Of a stretch of 57,662 bases of DNA, positions 49,449-57,662 are shown in pieces (positions within the stretch are counted from its first letter, which is position 1; each line of letters opens with the position of its first letter). Origin of the DNA: Bacteroidaceae bacterium (GTDB lineage: Bacteria > Bacteroidota > Bacteroidia > Bacteroidales > Bacteroidaceae); the NCBI GenBank assembly GCA_017540585.1, contig JAFYAT010000113.1, positions 1 through 57,662 of the forward strand. The letters are read 5' to 3'. Position numbers and translations under genes: made by a program. The notes under the pieces were generated by a model. That model was not told where the DNA came from, searched no databases, and saw only the letters and a program-made list of their open reading frames with translations.

Positions 49449-50993
49449 ATGAACAGTTTGATAAAGATTCCCTTAACAATATTATGTACGATACCGATGG
49501 TCAGCTGCAACGAGGATGACCAGATGGACATAGAAGAGTTTGAGGTTGCTCATGCGGGCGATCTCAATAAGTATGCTATGTCGGCAGGAACATCAACCAT
49601 CTTTGTCAATTCAAGTAAAGCGTACGACATGAATGCGCCATGGGTTACTGGCAAATACTCGTCACGCTTCCTTAGTGGAGACGGACTGTATGATGACGTG
49701 ACAAACAACTACGGTCCCGTCTATGCAGGCTATTCGTGTGGTTCATGTCACATGAATGCAGGTCGAACAAGTCCTGGTGTATGGAACTATCTCTACACAG
49801 ACACAAACGGAAAGAAAGTATATGGTTCTGGAACAAATGGTATGTCTGCCATGCTCGTGTATGTGACACGCAAGAACGGAGCCTTCTTCAACGACTACGG
49901 TCGTGTAATCCACGACCACTCTATCTACGGAGTGAAGGAAGAAGGCAAGCTGAAGGTAACATGGGACTATATGACATACCATTTCCCTGATGGCGAAGAA
50001 TACGAATTGGCAAAACCTAACTATACCGTCACAGATTGGTACACAAAGATATGGGACAGCGTAAAGAAGGATTCCGTAACAATTAGTCCAGAAGACCTGA
50101 TGTGTACTGTACGTATTCCACTCCGCCATGTTGGAATGGGACAGATGATGGCTATTGACCGAAACGAGATTGAGGCACTTGCAGCCAAAAGCAACTATCC
50201 AGAATATGGTATATCTGGACGATGCAACTATATAACCGAAGGAGGTGTGTACGGAATTGGTCTTTCCGGCAACAAAGCCCAGCATCTCGACCTAACAGTG
50301 GAATTAGGTTTTTCAAGCGATATGGGTGCTACTAACTCTCGTTTTCCAGAAGAGATTTGCGAAGGACAAGCACAGATGCAACAAGGCTCTATGATGGGAC
50401 TTACATACGACCAGCTTGAGATACCTACCGAAGACATGGAGGACGTTGACCTCTACCTTCACGCTCTCGGAGTACCTGCACGACGACTTGGTAGCACCAC
50501 GACAAAGGTTTCGCTCACAAAGTCAGACGGAACAAAGACAACGATGAGCGAACGTGAAGCAACAAAGCGAGGTGAACAAGCATTCTACAAGGCTAAATGT
50601 CAGTTGTGTCACGTCACTACCCTTCACACACGTCCACGAGGTGCTACACTCCTTAATGGTAGTGAACTCCCTTGGCTCGGCAACCAGACAATACATCCAT
50701 ATTCTGACTATCTTCTTCATGACATGGGTTCAGAAATTATGGGAGTCGGCCTCAACGACCACTACACAAGCGGACTTGCTCAGGGTAACGAATGGCGCAC
50801 CACCCCACTCTGGGGCATCGGTCTCCAACAGAAGGTCAACGGACACACATATTTCCTCCACGACGGTCGTGCACGTAACTTTATAGAGGCAATCATGTGG
50901 CACGGAGGCGAAGCCGAAGCAAGCAAGAATATATTCAAGAAAATGGACAGAGCAGACAGAGAGGCACTCGTGTGGTTCCTGAAGAGTCTGTAG
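49449..50993 (+). CDS. Di-haem oxidoreductase (DHOR, 'thiol oxidoreductase'-like)
   Basis: A 514-residue lipoprotein (lipobox MVSC, Cys 20) with two haem c-binding motifs: CGSCH at 97-101 and CQLCH at 384-388. Other family marks are SSRFLSGDGLYDD, FPDGEEYELAKP, RIPLRHVGMGQMMAIDRNEI, ARRLGST and a C-terminal stretch RTTPLWGIGLQQKVNG followed by FLHDGRARNFIEAIMWHGGE. The family is related to di-haem cytochrome c peroxidases and is usually a partner of imelysin-type proteins. The ccsA-type gene at 54457 would supply haem attachment. Confidence 0.92.
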   Translation: MNSLIKIPLTILCTIPMVSCNEDDQMDIEEFEVAHAGDLNKYAMSAGTSTIFVNSSKAYDMNAPWVTGKYSSRFLSGDGLYDDVTNNYGPVYAGYSCGSCHMNAGRTSPGVWNYLYTDTNGKKVYGSGTNGMSAMLVYVTRKNGAFFNDYGRVIHDHSIYGVKEEGKLKVTWDYMTYHFPDGEEYELAKPNYTVTDWYTKIWDSVKKDSVTISPEDLMCTVRIPLRHVGMGQMMAIDRNEIEALAAKSNYPEYGISGRCNYITEGGVYGIGLSGNKAQHLDLTVELGFSSDMGATNSRFPEEICEGQAQMQQGSMMGLTYDQLEIPTEDMEDVDLYLHALGVPARRLGSTTTKVSLTKSDGTKTTMSEREATKRGEQAFYKAKCQLCHVTTLHTRPRGATLLNGSELPWLGNQTIHPYSDYLLHDMGSEIMGVGLNDHYTSGLAQGNEWRTTPLWGIGLQQKVNGHTYFLHDGRARNFIEAIMWHGGEAEASKNIFKKMDRADREALVWFLKSL

Positions 50994-51128
50994 CTTGCAT
51001 TATTCATTCTTCATAATGCAAGAGTTATGAGTTAAAAATTAAGAGTTATAAGTTAGATATTACTCGTTTAATCTATTGCTTATACAAGCTCATAACTTCC
51101 TAATTTTCGTTACATATAAATAATTCAA

Positions 51129-51280
51129 GTTTCGGAAGTATTCCTCTTGTAGTAAATAGGAGTAAAGAGACGTTACCATGTACGAACAAATCGACGTACA
51201 GACTATCGTCCGTTAACTTCCTTTAACTCCTTCTTACTCCCTTTAACTTCCAAATGAGCAAGTTGAAAACTTGCGAAACT
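51129..51280. repeat. Composite intergenic repeat upstream of the second porin
   Basis: GTTTCGGAAGTATT (from 51129) begins a 30-bp stretch matching the reverse complement of 22858-22887 at 28 of 30 bases. 51204-51280 matches 56038-56114 at 74 of 77 bases and contains an array of TTAACTCC/TTACTCC-like units. The 306-bp gap 50994-51299 holds this and a TTGCATTAT/ATAATGCAA hairpin (50996-51022) just past the DHOR stop. Confidence 0.7.
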
Positions 51281-51299
51281 AAAATAAACAAGCATAATC

Positions 51300-52514
51300 A
51301 TGAACAAATATATTTCAGCCGCCATACTTGGCGCATTTCCATTTATAGCATCAGCTCAGAATCCTGACGGATTATCAGACAACGGTATTGTAACAATCAA
51401 CGGAGAACGTGGATTGCAGTTTGAATCAAAGGACGGAGATTTCAGTTTCAAGCCTTATCTCCTCATGCAGACATCGCTTAACGTCAACTATTATGACGAC
51501 GAGGGATTGGACAAGGCTTACAATCAAGACAACGTAGCAAACTCAGGCTTTTCCATTCCTTACGCTTGTCTCGGATTTACAGGTAAGGCATGGAGCAAGG
51601 TCACATACAACCTCACGATAAACGCAAGTGCTTCAGGTGCAAAGCTTCTGCAACAGGCTTGGTTTGACGTCAACGTGAACCGTGGTTTTTCTGTCAAAGT
51701 AGGTAAGTTCAAGACTCCTTTCAGTCACGCCTATCTCACCACACTCGGCGAATCACTCATGCCAATGCTTCCAACCTCACTCACAGCTACAAGTATCATG
51801 CCTTACAGACTGAATGCAGTCACTCCTACAATAGGTACAGGATTTGACCTTGGTGTGGAGTTTCACGGAATGATTGGCAAATATTGGAGCTATGAGGCAG
51901 GAATGTTCAACGGAACAGGTGCTGGAAGCAACTCTGCGACAAAGACACTCTCTGATGACTGGCACATACCTTCACTCCTCTATGCCGGACGCATGGCATG
52001 GATGCCAATGGGAGTGATGCCTAAGACACAAGGAAATCCAAAACTGTTACACGAAGACAAGTTCATGCTTGCAGGTAGCGCAAATATCAACGTAGAAGCC
52101 GAAAGCGAAAGTACCAATGACCAGCGTTATGGTATAGAGGCAGCTTGGTTACACAACCGTCTCTACCTTGGTGGTGAGTTCTACTGGATGCACGTAGGAT
52201 TCACGGAGCGTATGAAGATTGACGAGTCATTCGACTACAAGGGAGGATACGTTCAGGCAGGTTATTTCGTATCTCCACAGGTACAGGTAACAGCACGCTA
52301 TGATTTCCTCGACCGCAATAGCTCAAGCAAGGATGGATGTCTCAACATGCCAGCCGTAGGATGCAACTATTTCATTAAGGACACAGGACTTAAACTCTCT
52401 GCCATGTACCAGTTCATTGGACGTACAGGTCACGCCACACAGATAGACCGTGACAACGATGACCTCGGCATAGCCAAACATAGCGGAATGATTATGCTTC
52501 AATATGCGTTCTAA
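51300..52514 (+). CDS. Second outer-membrane porin, phosphate-selective O/P-like
   Basis: A 404-residue outer-membrane barrel with signal peptide MNKYISAAILGAFPFIASAQ. Strand motifs: GLQFESKDGDFSFKPYLLMQ at the start, VNRGFSVKVGKFKTPFSHAY (the conserved 'vkvGkfktPfs'), VQVTARYDFLDRNSSS and a C-terminal HSGMIMLQYAF. It differs clearly from the porin at 46763. It lies between the DHOR and the c-type cytochrome gene (35 bp before the latter), suggesting a common substrate across the outer membrane. Confidence 0.82.
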   Translation: MNKYISAAILGAFPFIASAQNPDGLSDNGIVTINGERGLQFESKDGDFSFKPYLLMQTSLNVNYYDDEGLDKAYNQDNVANSGFSIPYACLGFTGKAWSKVTYNLTINASASGAKLLQQAWFDVNVNRGFSVKVGKFKTPFSHAYLTTLGESLMPMLPTSLTATSIMPYRLNAVTPTIGTGFDLGVEFHGMIGKYWSYEAGMFNGTGAGSNSATKTLSDDWHIPSLLYAGRMAWMPMGVMPKTQGNPKLLHEDKFMLAGSANINVEAESESTNDQRYGIEAAWLHNRLYLGGEFYWMHVGFTERMKIDESFDYKGGYVQAGYFVSPQVQVTARYDFLDRNSSSKDGCLNMPAVGCNYFIKDTGLKLSAMYQFIGRTGHATQIDRDNDDLGIAKHSGMIMLQYAF

Positions 52515-52549
52515 CTTGTATTATTCATACTTCATAATGCAAACGGATA

Positions 52550-53281
52550 ATGAGAACATTTATAACGATTATAGCTGTATGTATGGCTTTTGCCCTCCAG
52601 TCATGTGATGACGGATTGATACAAGAGGTACAGCAACACACACCTGTCAGTTCGGGCTATACAGCTGTCGTAACTGGAACTTTCAAGGGACAGACGTCAT
52701 GGCCATCAAGATACAGCATCGTAGTAGCTGGATTCAACGAGAACTCCGACTATGCAATAATTCAGAAGACACTTGCGGCAAAAAACAAGGACGACAAACA
52801 AATACGCATGGTACTGTCAAATATAAGTGACACCACACGTACGCTCGAGATTGCCGTAGTCAACAGTCTTCGCAAACGACTTGTAACATTGTACTCATAC
52901 GCCATTCCAACAAATCAGGATGCCAAGGACACGATAAGACTTGACGTAGGAGAAATGGATATCAGTATGTTTGAAACAATCAATAGTAACGTGTTCCAAG
53001 GTATGAATTGCTCACGATGCCATTCGTCATCCACAGCTGCTGCGCATCTTGACTTGACAAATGCCAATGCGTATATGTCAATTGTCAACGGACAGTCAAG
53101 CAAAAACCCTGACTTCATGCGCATAAAGCCTGACGATGCAGACAGCAGTTATCTGTACAGAGTGATAACAACGGGAACACCAGAAGTGGGTTACAACCAT
53201 CCTGCTCTTTTTGTTGACGACAAGCATGCAGCATTTGTGTCAATAATAAAGAATTGGATAGACAATGGTGCAAAGAAATAA
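52550..53281 (+). CDS. c-type cytochrome lipoprotein, single haem
   Basis: A 243-residue lipoprotein (lipobox FALQSC, Cys 19). One haem c motif, CSRCH at 154-158, is followed by HLDLTNANAYMSIVNGQSSK and a C-terminal SIIKNWIDNGAKK typical of PSCyt1-like cytochromes. The N-terminal half (about 30-130) is beta-rich (GYTAVVTGTFKGQTSWPSRY, TRTLEIAVVNSLRKRLVTLY). It probably passes electrons to or from the DHOR in the periplasm. A short leader separates it from the second porin. Confidence 0.85.
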   Translation: MRTFITIIAVCMAFALQSCDDGLIQEVQQHTPVSSGYTAVVTGTFKGQTSWPSRYSIVVAGFNENSDYAIIQKTLAAKNKDDKQIRMVLSNISDTTRTLEIAVVNSLRKRLVTLYSYAIPTNQDAKDTIRLDVGEMDISMFETINSNVFQGMNCSRCHSSSTAAAHLDLTNANAYMSIVNGQSSKNPDFMRIKPDDADSSYLYRVITTGTPEVGYNHPALFVDDKHAAFVSIIKNWIDNGAKK

Positions 53282-53289
53282 TTTTTTTA

Positions 53290-53297
53290 TAACTTTG
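53290..53297 (+). promoter_or_regulatory. -7 element TAACTTTG before the Rid-family gene
   Basis: A full match to TAnnTTTG, only 18 bp before the ATG at 53316. There is no -33 element at correct spacing. The Rid-ccsA pair may have its own start point here. Confidence 0.4.
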
Positions 53298-53315
53298 CAC
53301 AAAAAATAAACAGAT

Positions 53316-54452
53316 ATGGAATTTGAACGTATAAAATGGAATGATATAGACGCCTGTGCCGAGGTCACATATTTCAACGCTGACAACGGGGCAGACGAGA
53401 TACACGCCATAATACATATAGCACCAAATGACGATACTTTCCAAAGACAGTTGGAACGCATGTACATGGCAGAAGATTTGCTGGCATCAACGCCTGCACT
53501 CGCAAACGCAAACATCATCTTCAAACGTTACTTCCTCAGCGATGCAACCAATCAAGTGCCACTCATGAAGAAGGATGGAGACTTCAGCACAAGCTTCATA
53601 CAGCAGCCTCCTCTTGATGGCTCAAAGATTGCACTCTGGATATATTACCAGAAGGAGACCAAGGTACACAACCAGCAAAGCATGACCGTGGTTGACCACA
53701 ACGGTTACCGCCACCTATGGAAGATGGGAATGCACGAGCACAAGGGTGACTCAGCTTGGCAGACAGAATGTCTCCTTATCAACTATGAAGAGATGCTCCA
53801 GCACTTTGGTGCTACACTTGCAGACAACTGCATACGCACATGGTTCTATGTACGCGACGTCGATACACAGTATGCTGGCATGGTGAAGGCACGCAAGGAG
53901 AACTTTATCGAGCAAGGACTTACGGAAAAAAACCACTATATTGCTTCAACAGGCATTGGAGGTTCACCAGAGGACACAAAGGCACTCGTACAACTCGGCG
54001 CCTATGCACTCGTCGGATTTGAACCTGAACAACAGCGTTATCTCTACGCCCCTACCCACCTCAATCCTACATACGAATACGGAGTGACATTCGAGCGAGG
54101 TACACTCTTGGAATATGGAGACCGTGGCCACATATTCATTTCGGGTACGGCATCCATCAACAACAAGGGCGAAGTAATGCACATAGGCAACATCGTAAAA
54201 CAGACGGAGCGTATGTGGGAGAACGTAGAAGTTCTGCTCAAGGAAGGAGGCATGGGATTTGACGATGTAATGCAAATAATCGTCTATCTCCGAGACACAG
54301 CAGACTATAGCGTAGTAAGCAAGATGTTTGCTGAAAAATTTCCACAAACACCATACGTCATCACGCTTGCACCAGTATGCCGTCCTACATGGCTCATCGA
54401 GATGGAGTGCATAGCCGTTGACAAGCGCAAGACAAAATACAAAGATTTCTAA
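53316..54452 (+). CDS. Two-domain Rid/YjgF-fold protein (chorismatase-like layout)
   Basis: A 378-residue cytoplasmic protein. The C-terminal third is a clear Rid/YjgF domain (RGHIFISGTASINNKGEVMH, ERMWENVEVLLKEGGMGFDD, VMQIIVYLRDTADYSVVSKM, WLIEMECIAV). The N-terminal 240 residues do not show the Rid motifs but contain CIRTWFYVRDVDTQYAGMVK and HYIASTGIGG, a layout seen in two-domain FkbO/Hyg5-type chorismatases; a role in chorismate chemistry is possible but not supported by an active-site residue that I can name. It starts 34 bp after the cytochrome gene and ends 4 bp before the ccsA-like gene. Confidence 0.75.
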   Translation: MEFERIKWNDIDACAEVTYFNADNGADEIHAIIHIAPNDDTFQRQLERMYMAEDLLASTPALANANIIFKRYFLSDATNQVPLMKKDGDFSTSFIQQPPLDGSKIALWIYYQKETKVHNQQSMTVVDHNGYRHLWKMGMHEHKGDSAWQTECLLINYEEMLQHFGATLADNCIRTWFYVRDVDTQYAGMVKARKENFIEQGLTEKNHYIASTGIGGSPEDTKALVQLGAYALVGFEPEQQRYLYAPTHLNPTYEYGVTFERGTLLEYGDRGHIFISGTASINNKGEVMHIGNIVKQTERMWENVEVLLKEGGMGFDDVMQIIVYLRDTADYSVVSKMFAEKFPQTPYVITLAPVCRPTWLIEMECIAVDKRKTKYKDF

Positions 54453-54456
54453 CAAA

Positions 54457-55875
54457 ATGGCAAAAACTGCATTCGCACTCTATGCAATTCTATGCATAAT
54501 CATGGCTGTCGCTACATTTGTAGAGAACAGCTACGGAACACAGTTTGTCCACACATACATTTACGGCTCATGGTGGTTCATCCTGCTATGGGCTGTTTCT
54601 TTATGCCTCACGCTCACAAGCATCATGAAACATTTCGTGTGGATAAAAAGACTGTGGAACAAGATACAAAACAGACACAGCACACTCTTCCTGCTCATAT
54701 TACTTTCGCTCTCAGCATCTGCCAAGGCACCAAAGTGCATCAAGTTAGAGCAAGCAGAGCAACTGAAGTACCAGCAGGTTGTATATAACGAAAGAGTATG
54801 CCCGCTCAACACCGTGGCACTCGATTTCACACAGAAGATTACTGGCAAGCGTTCTTTCATGGGGCTTACAGCTGAACAGATTCTTATCTCATGGAGCATG
54901 CACCCTGAGGATTGGAAAAATGTCAGGATGATAAAGGTAAAGAAACAGGCAGCACTCGACGAACTCGGTATAAAGGACAAGCGTGCGAGTTTTGCCGACT
55001 TCTTCAACGACTCGTTGCAATACCGTTTTCCTGCTGGCAAATATCCAGATATCGAAGAGAAACTGTCAATAATCATCATGGCAACACGTGGGGAACTGTT
55101 TGAGCCACTACCAGAACAAGCCATGCACAAGACAGAGCAGAAGATAAATGCAGAGGTATTGTACAACGGCATACGATGGAACTTGATTCTCTTCATCAGC
55201 TGTTTCTGCCTTGCCTTATTCACATTCTTCGACAAGAAAATACGATACGGCAATATAGTAAGCGTCACGGCATCGGCTATTATCGCCACAATACTAAGTG
55301 TCTCTCTCTTACTACGCTGGTATGTATCTGAGCACCTTCCGCTCACCAACACATTTGAGACTATGCAAATCATAGCCTTGGCAACTCTCCTCTTGTCAAT
55401 ATTCTCTACCAAATGGCGTACATACGCACTTATCATAGCTGGAGCCACATTACTCGTGACTCACATATCATCACTTGACCCGGTAATCACACCACTCATG
55501 CCAGCACTTCAATCTCCCTGGCTTGCAAGTCATGTGACAACAATAATGATTTCGTATGCACTCTATGCCATACTGCTCTTCCGTCCTGACCGTACATTGC
55601 TCATATGGGCAGAGATACTTCTTGGAACAGGAATAGCACTTGGCAGTATATGGGCAAAGAATGCTTGGGGAACATACTGGAGCTGGGATCCAAAGGAGAC
55701 ATGGGCACTCATCACATTCATTGTGTACATGTACCCTCTCTTCCCAGACACCCTAACGTGGTTCCGTTCCACTTCACACCAGAAATGGTATCTGCGCTTC
55801 GCTTTCCTCACCATCCTTATGACATACTTCGGATGCAACTATATCCTTACAGGTATGCACTCGTATGCCAATTAA
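54457..55875 (+). CDS. ccsA: ResB/CcsA-like cytochrome c assembly protein
   Basis: A 472-residue inner-membrane protein. The start is ATG 54457 (MAKTAFALYAILC), 4 bp after the Rid-family stop. The N-terminal part has two or more membrane helices with the ResB-like VATFVENSYGTQFVHTYIYG followed by SWWFILLWAVSLC, then a periplasmic stretch. From about residue 235 on a CcsA domain follows with the tryptophan-rich haem-handling motif WGTYWSWDPKETWALITF (about 402-419) and histidines in external loops. It would transport haem and attach it to CxxCH apocytochromes, that is, to the two haem proteins encoded just upstream. ResB is shorter than in full fusions. Confidence 0.88.
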   Translation: MAKTAFALYAILCIIMAVATFVENSYGTQFVHTYIYGSWWFILLWAVSLCLTLTSIMKHFVWIKRLWNKIQNRHSTLFLLILLSLSASAKAPKCIKLEQAEQLKYQQVVYNERVCPLNTVALDFTQKITGKRSFMGLTAEQILISWSMHPEDWKNVRMIKVKKQAALDELGIKDKRASFADFFNDSLQYRFPAGKYPDIEEKLSIIIMATRGELFEPLPEQAMHKTEQKINAEVLYNGIRWNLILFISCFCLALFTFFDKKIRYGNIVSVTASAIIATILSVSLLLRWYVSEHLPLTNTFETMQIIALATLLLSIFSTKWRTYALIIAGATLLVTHISSLDPVITPLMPALQSPWLASHVTTIMISYALYAILLFRPDRTLLIWAEILLGTGIALGSIWAKNAWGTYWSWDPKETWALITFIVYMYPLFPDTLTWFRSTSHQKWYLRFAFLTILMTYFGCNYILTGMHSYAN

Positions 55876-56037
55876 GAGTTAAAGTCCCATATTCTCCATG
55901 CTGAGGATATGGGACTTATCTTTACTTGATGGCTTGTGAAGTTAAGAAGAATGTCTATCTCTAATGTCAAATTTATCATGTCAAATTTGTGCGTTCCGAT
56001 ATGAACCGAAGGCATAAATTATAGATTCGCAAAAGAG

Positions 56038-56114
56038 TATCGTCCGTTAACTCCATTTAACTCCTTCTTACTCCCTTTAACTTCCAAATGAGCAAGTTGA
56101 AAACGTGCGAAACT
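56038..56114. repeat. Copy of the 77-bp TTAACTCC-type intergenic repeat
   Basis: This differs from 51204-51280 at three of 77 positions. It begins TATCGTCCGTTAACT and ends GTGCGAAACT, and contains the same tandem TTAACTCC/TTACTCC units. It lies between the convergent ccsA-like and 56119 genes. Confidence 0.8.
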
Positions 56115-56118
56115 TAAA

Positions 56119-56745
56119 TTATCTTAGTCTTATCACTTTTGATTCGTCTTTCTGTTTCATTCGGATGGTGAGCGTTTCGTCTGTTGGTTGTATTCCCCTG
56201 ATATCACAGTAACCTTTGCGGCTTACAGCGATTTTATTGTTCTTATTCTTCATCCATAGAACAAAGTGGCCTTTGCCATCAGTTATGGTACAATTGCCAC
56301 CTCCTTCGTAAACCCAGACATGTACATTTTTAATAGGCTTACCTGTGCATTCGTCAAGAGCAACGCCTTCCACACGACGAAGTTTTGCCTTCATCTCGGG
56401 ATGCTTGCATACATATTCATCACAAAGCGTATCAGGTATTACAGTTACGTCTATTACTCCATGGTCAGCATTCTTACCATATTTCTCTGAAAAGCGTTTC
56501 TTCGCATTTTCATCTAGGTAAATATTGCCGTCTTTAATTGATAACTGACGATTGCAAAGATATTCGTATATCTCATCCCATTTAACAGAATCCGGCGGCA
56601 GCAGCTCTCCATTTACTATAACCAATGGATTGTATGCACCAGAATGCACATCTATTTTTCCACCGTTAATGTTAATTGTTGTGTTTTGTCCCTGCACAGA
56701 CACAAGGGCAAATGCAAAGAGGATTGAGGTAATTATTTTTTTCAT
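56119..56745 (-). CDS. Secreted protein with carboxypeptidase-regulatory-like domain
   Basis: A 208-residue protein with signal peptide MKKIITSILFAFALVSVQGQ. Residues about 20-110 are unrecognised (NTTININGGKIDVHSGAYNP). Residues about 125-208 resemble a carboxypeptidase-regulatory-like beta-sandwich (RRVEGVALDECTGKPIKNVH, then GNCTITDGKGHFVLWM and KIAVSRKGYCDIRG), a domain often found at the N-terminus of TonB-dependent receptors but also in small secreted proteins. Its stop is only 5 bp from the 77-bp repeat. Function unknown. Confidence 0.75.
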   Translation of the reverse strand: MKKIITSILFAFALVSVQGQNTTININGGKIDVHSGAYNPLVIVNGELLPPDSVKWDEIYEYLCNRQLSIKDGNIYLDENAKKRFSEKYGKNADHGVIDVTVIPDTLCDEYVCKHPEMKAKLRRVEGVALDECTGKPIKNVHVWVYEGGGNCTITDGKGHFVLWMKNKNNKIAVSRKGYCDIRGIQPTDETLTIRMKQKDESKVIRLR

Positions 56746-56944
56746 GATTGTTGATTAGAGTTGTTAAAATTCATGGCAAAAATAAGCATTTTTCTGTAAA
56801 GTCGGTCTGGATAGCCAATATTTTTTTGCGACATGGATTTTTTCGTGTGCTTACCTGCTGCTTTTTTATCTCCCACAGAGAATTTTCCTCTGAGTTTTTA
56901 CGAGCGAACAAAGGTCGCAAATGCTCCAAAGAGGGCACGGAGAT

Positions 56945-57067
56945 AGACCCTCTCCACCCTTCGGGCTCCTCCCCCTCTATGGGGAGGGAGAGCCATCTGG
57001 AATTTCTCCTTGCATTAGTCACCCCTCTCGCCTTAGAGGGAGAGAGGGGATGGGGGTGAGAGGGTCT
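56945..57067. repeat. GC-rich inverted repeat element
   Basis: AGACCCTCTCCACCC (56945-56959) and GGGTGAGAGGGTCT (57054-57067) pair with a single unpaired base, enclosing shorter GC hairpins (CCCCCTCTATGGGGAGG, CCCCTCTCGCC...GAGAGGGG). Same style as the other GC-rich repeats in the window. Open frames here are repeat-derived. Confidence 0.65.
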
Positions 57068-57069
57068 TT

Positions 57070-57222
57070 GCGTTTCAGCGTTTCAGCGTTTCAGTTGGGG
57101 GTAAGACGTTTCATTTTCTCCCTTTATAGATTATAACTATCTATATATAATATAGTTATATACAATAAAAGATAAATATGCACCCTGCATACCCTATACT
57201 GAAACGCTGAAACGTTGAAACG
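57070..57222. repeat. Inverted tandem GCGTTTCA array around an AT palindrome
   Basis: Three tandem copies of GCGTTTCA (57070-57093) are answered by three inverted copies (57199-57222) with one mismatch in the 25 paired bases. Between them lies an AT-rich palindrome (TATAACTAT at 57132-57140 with ATAGTTATA at 57152-57160) and the sequence ATGCACCCTGCATACCCT. The architecture is the same as at 3528-3705. Confidence 0.85.
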
Positions 57223-57279
57223 CTTTCGCGTTAATTGCCAGATAGAGAACAAGATACACCGTTTCAGTATGTGCGTTTC

Positions 57280-57448
57280 AGTCTCAGTCTCAAATCTCAA
57301 TCATTTTTTAAAGGGTATGCACATCCGTCTTTTTCTCTTTATATAGCTTATAACTTATTATATATTAAATATATATAATATATAAAATAAAAAAAGAGGA
57401 GGACAAGCATGTATTTAAAAAAACAACGGAGACTCTGAGACTGAGACT
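57280..57448. repeat. Inverted AGTCTC array around an AT-rich stretch
   Basis: AGTCTCAGTCTCA (57280-57292) is answered by TGAGACTGAGACT (57436-57448), perfect over 13 bp and extended imperfectly. The inner part holds AGGGTATGCA (the reverse complement of TGCATACCCT in the previous element) and a long A/T tract with short palindromes. Extra GTTTCAG copies (57261-57267 and 57275-57281) join it to the previous element. The last 200 bases of the window hold no gene that I can support. Confidence 0.75.
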
Positions 57449-57662
57449 ACACGTCAAAGCTAAATACCACATTAACAGCCCAGTACATTATCACAGAGAA
57501 CCTTCACAGTCTCAACAACCTCTAAAAAAGAGCATATTAAATGCGGAAAAACATTCATTTCCCATGACGAAAACATGACGAAAAATGGCTCGTGACTTCT
57601 TCTAAAAGGCACAAACAAGAAAAACACAAATCCAAAATGGAAGCGGTAAACAATCATAACTA

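Noticed and set aside
57070-57448. CRISPR array
   Set aside because: The 8-bp units are directly tandem with no spacers and are inverted on the other side; there are no cas genes.

Overview
The window looks like a chromosomal segment of a Prevotellaceae-type Bacteroidales (Prevotella/Segatella-like). Three things point there: promoter -7 elements of the TAnnTTTG type in front of many genes, some with a TTTG-like -33 element about 20 bp away; protein families typical of the order (OprO/P-like porins, PadR with a PspC protein, M56 with TonB-C, an NADP-type glutamate dehydrogenase, PPDK, GH43 and PL11 pectin enzymes, HU-like and VirE/DUF3987 proteins, a smalltalk-type small protein); and abundant GC-rich and AT-rich intergenic repeats. 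No rRNA, tRNA, CRISPR array, integrase or complete insertion sequence was recognised.

Region 1 (1-1700) holds an AraC regulator and the fluoride channel crcB. Region 2 (about 1990-16420) is an accessory island. Imperfect 48-49 bp direct repeats flank it (1988-2036 and 16376-16423; their last 25 bases are 24/25 identical), the right one lying against the 3' end of ppdK. Its left end carries an HU-like protein, a small two-segment membrane protein and a smalltalk-like peptide on the minus strand. Its right end carries an OB-fold (DUF3127-like) protein, a P5/muramidase-like protein, an unknown protein, a VirE-N/DUF3987 primase-helicase-like protein and a DUF5675 protein on the plus strand. Between them lies a tightly packed operon: a BfiI/NgoFVII-type PLD restriction endonuclease, two adenine-type DNA methyltransferases, TcmP, its three-Cys-motif (DUF5131) partner and two unrecognised proteins. 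A broken gene and a large nested palindrome precede this operon. The combination of a PLD endonuclease, two methyltransferases, TcmP/three-Cys and two orphans is the best candidate for an undescribed defence system in the window.

Region 3 (16.4-37.4 kb) is mostly minus-strand housekeeping, envelope and regulatory genes: ppdK; a DUF4160/DUF2442 pair; a porin with a BASS-type transporter; a DUF2059-like lipoprotein; padR-pspC; a plus-strand GH43 arabinanase; blaI with an M56 sensor; and an RND efflux operon (adaptor, pump, TolC) interrupted by intergenic repeats. Region 4 (37.6-46.3 kb) carries an AraC regulator divergent from the efflux operon, a small lipoprotein, a PL11 rhamnogalacturonan lyase, DUF1232, an HD-MsrA fusion, DUF1294, free-methionine-R-sulfoxide reductase, gdhA, and a minus-strand nuclease/phosphatase with a small upstream gene.

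Region 5 (46.7-55.9 kb) is a plus-strand gene set that probably works together in metal or haem redox at the envelope: porin, imelysin-like lipoprotein, di-haem oxidoreductase, second porin, c-type cytochrome lipoprotein, Rid-family protein and a ResB/CcsA-like cytochrome c assembly protein. The right end (55.9-57.66 kb) has one secreted minus-strand protein and then about 900 bp of nested repeats whose architecture matches the palindrome inside the island.
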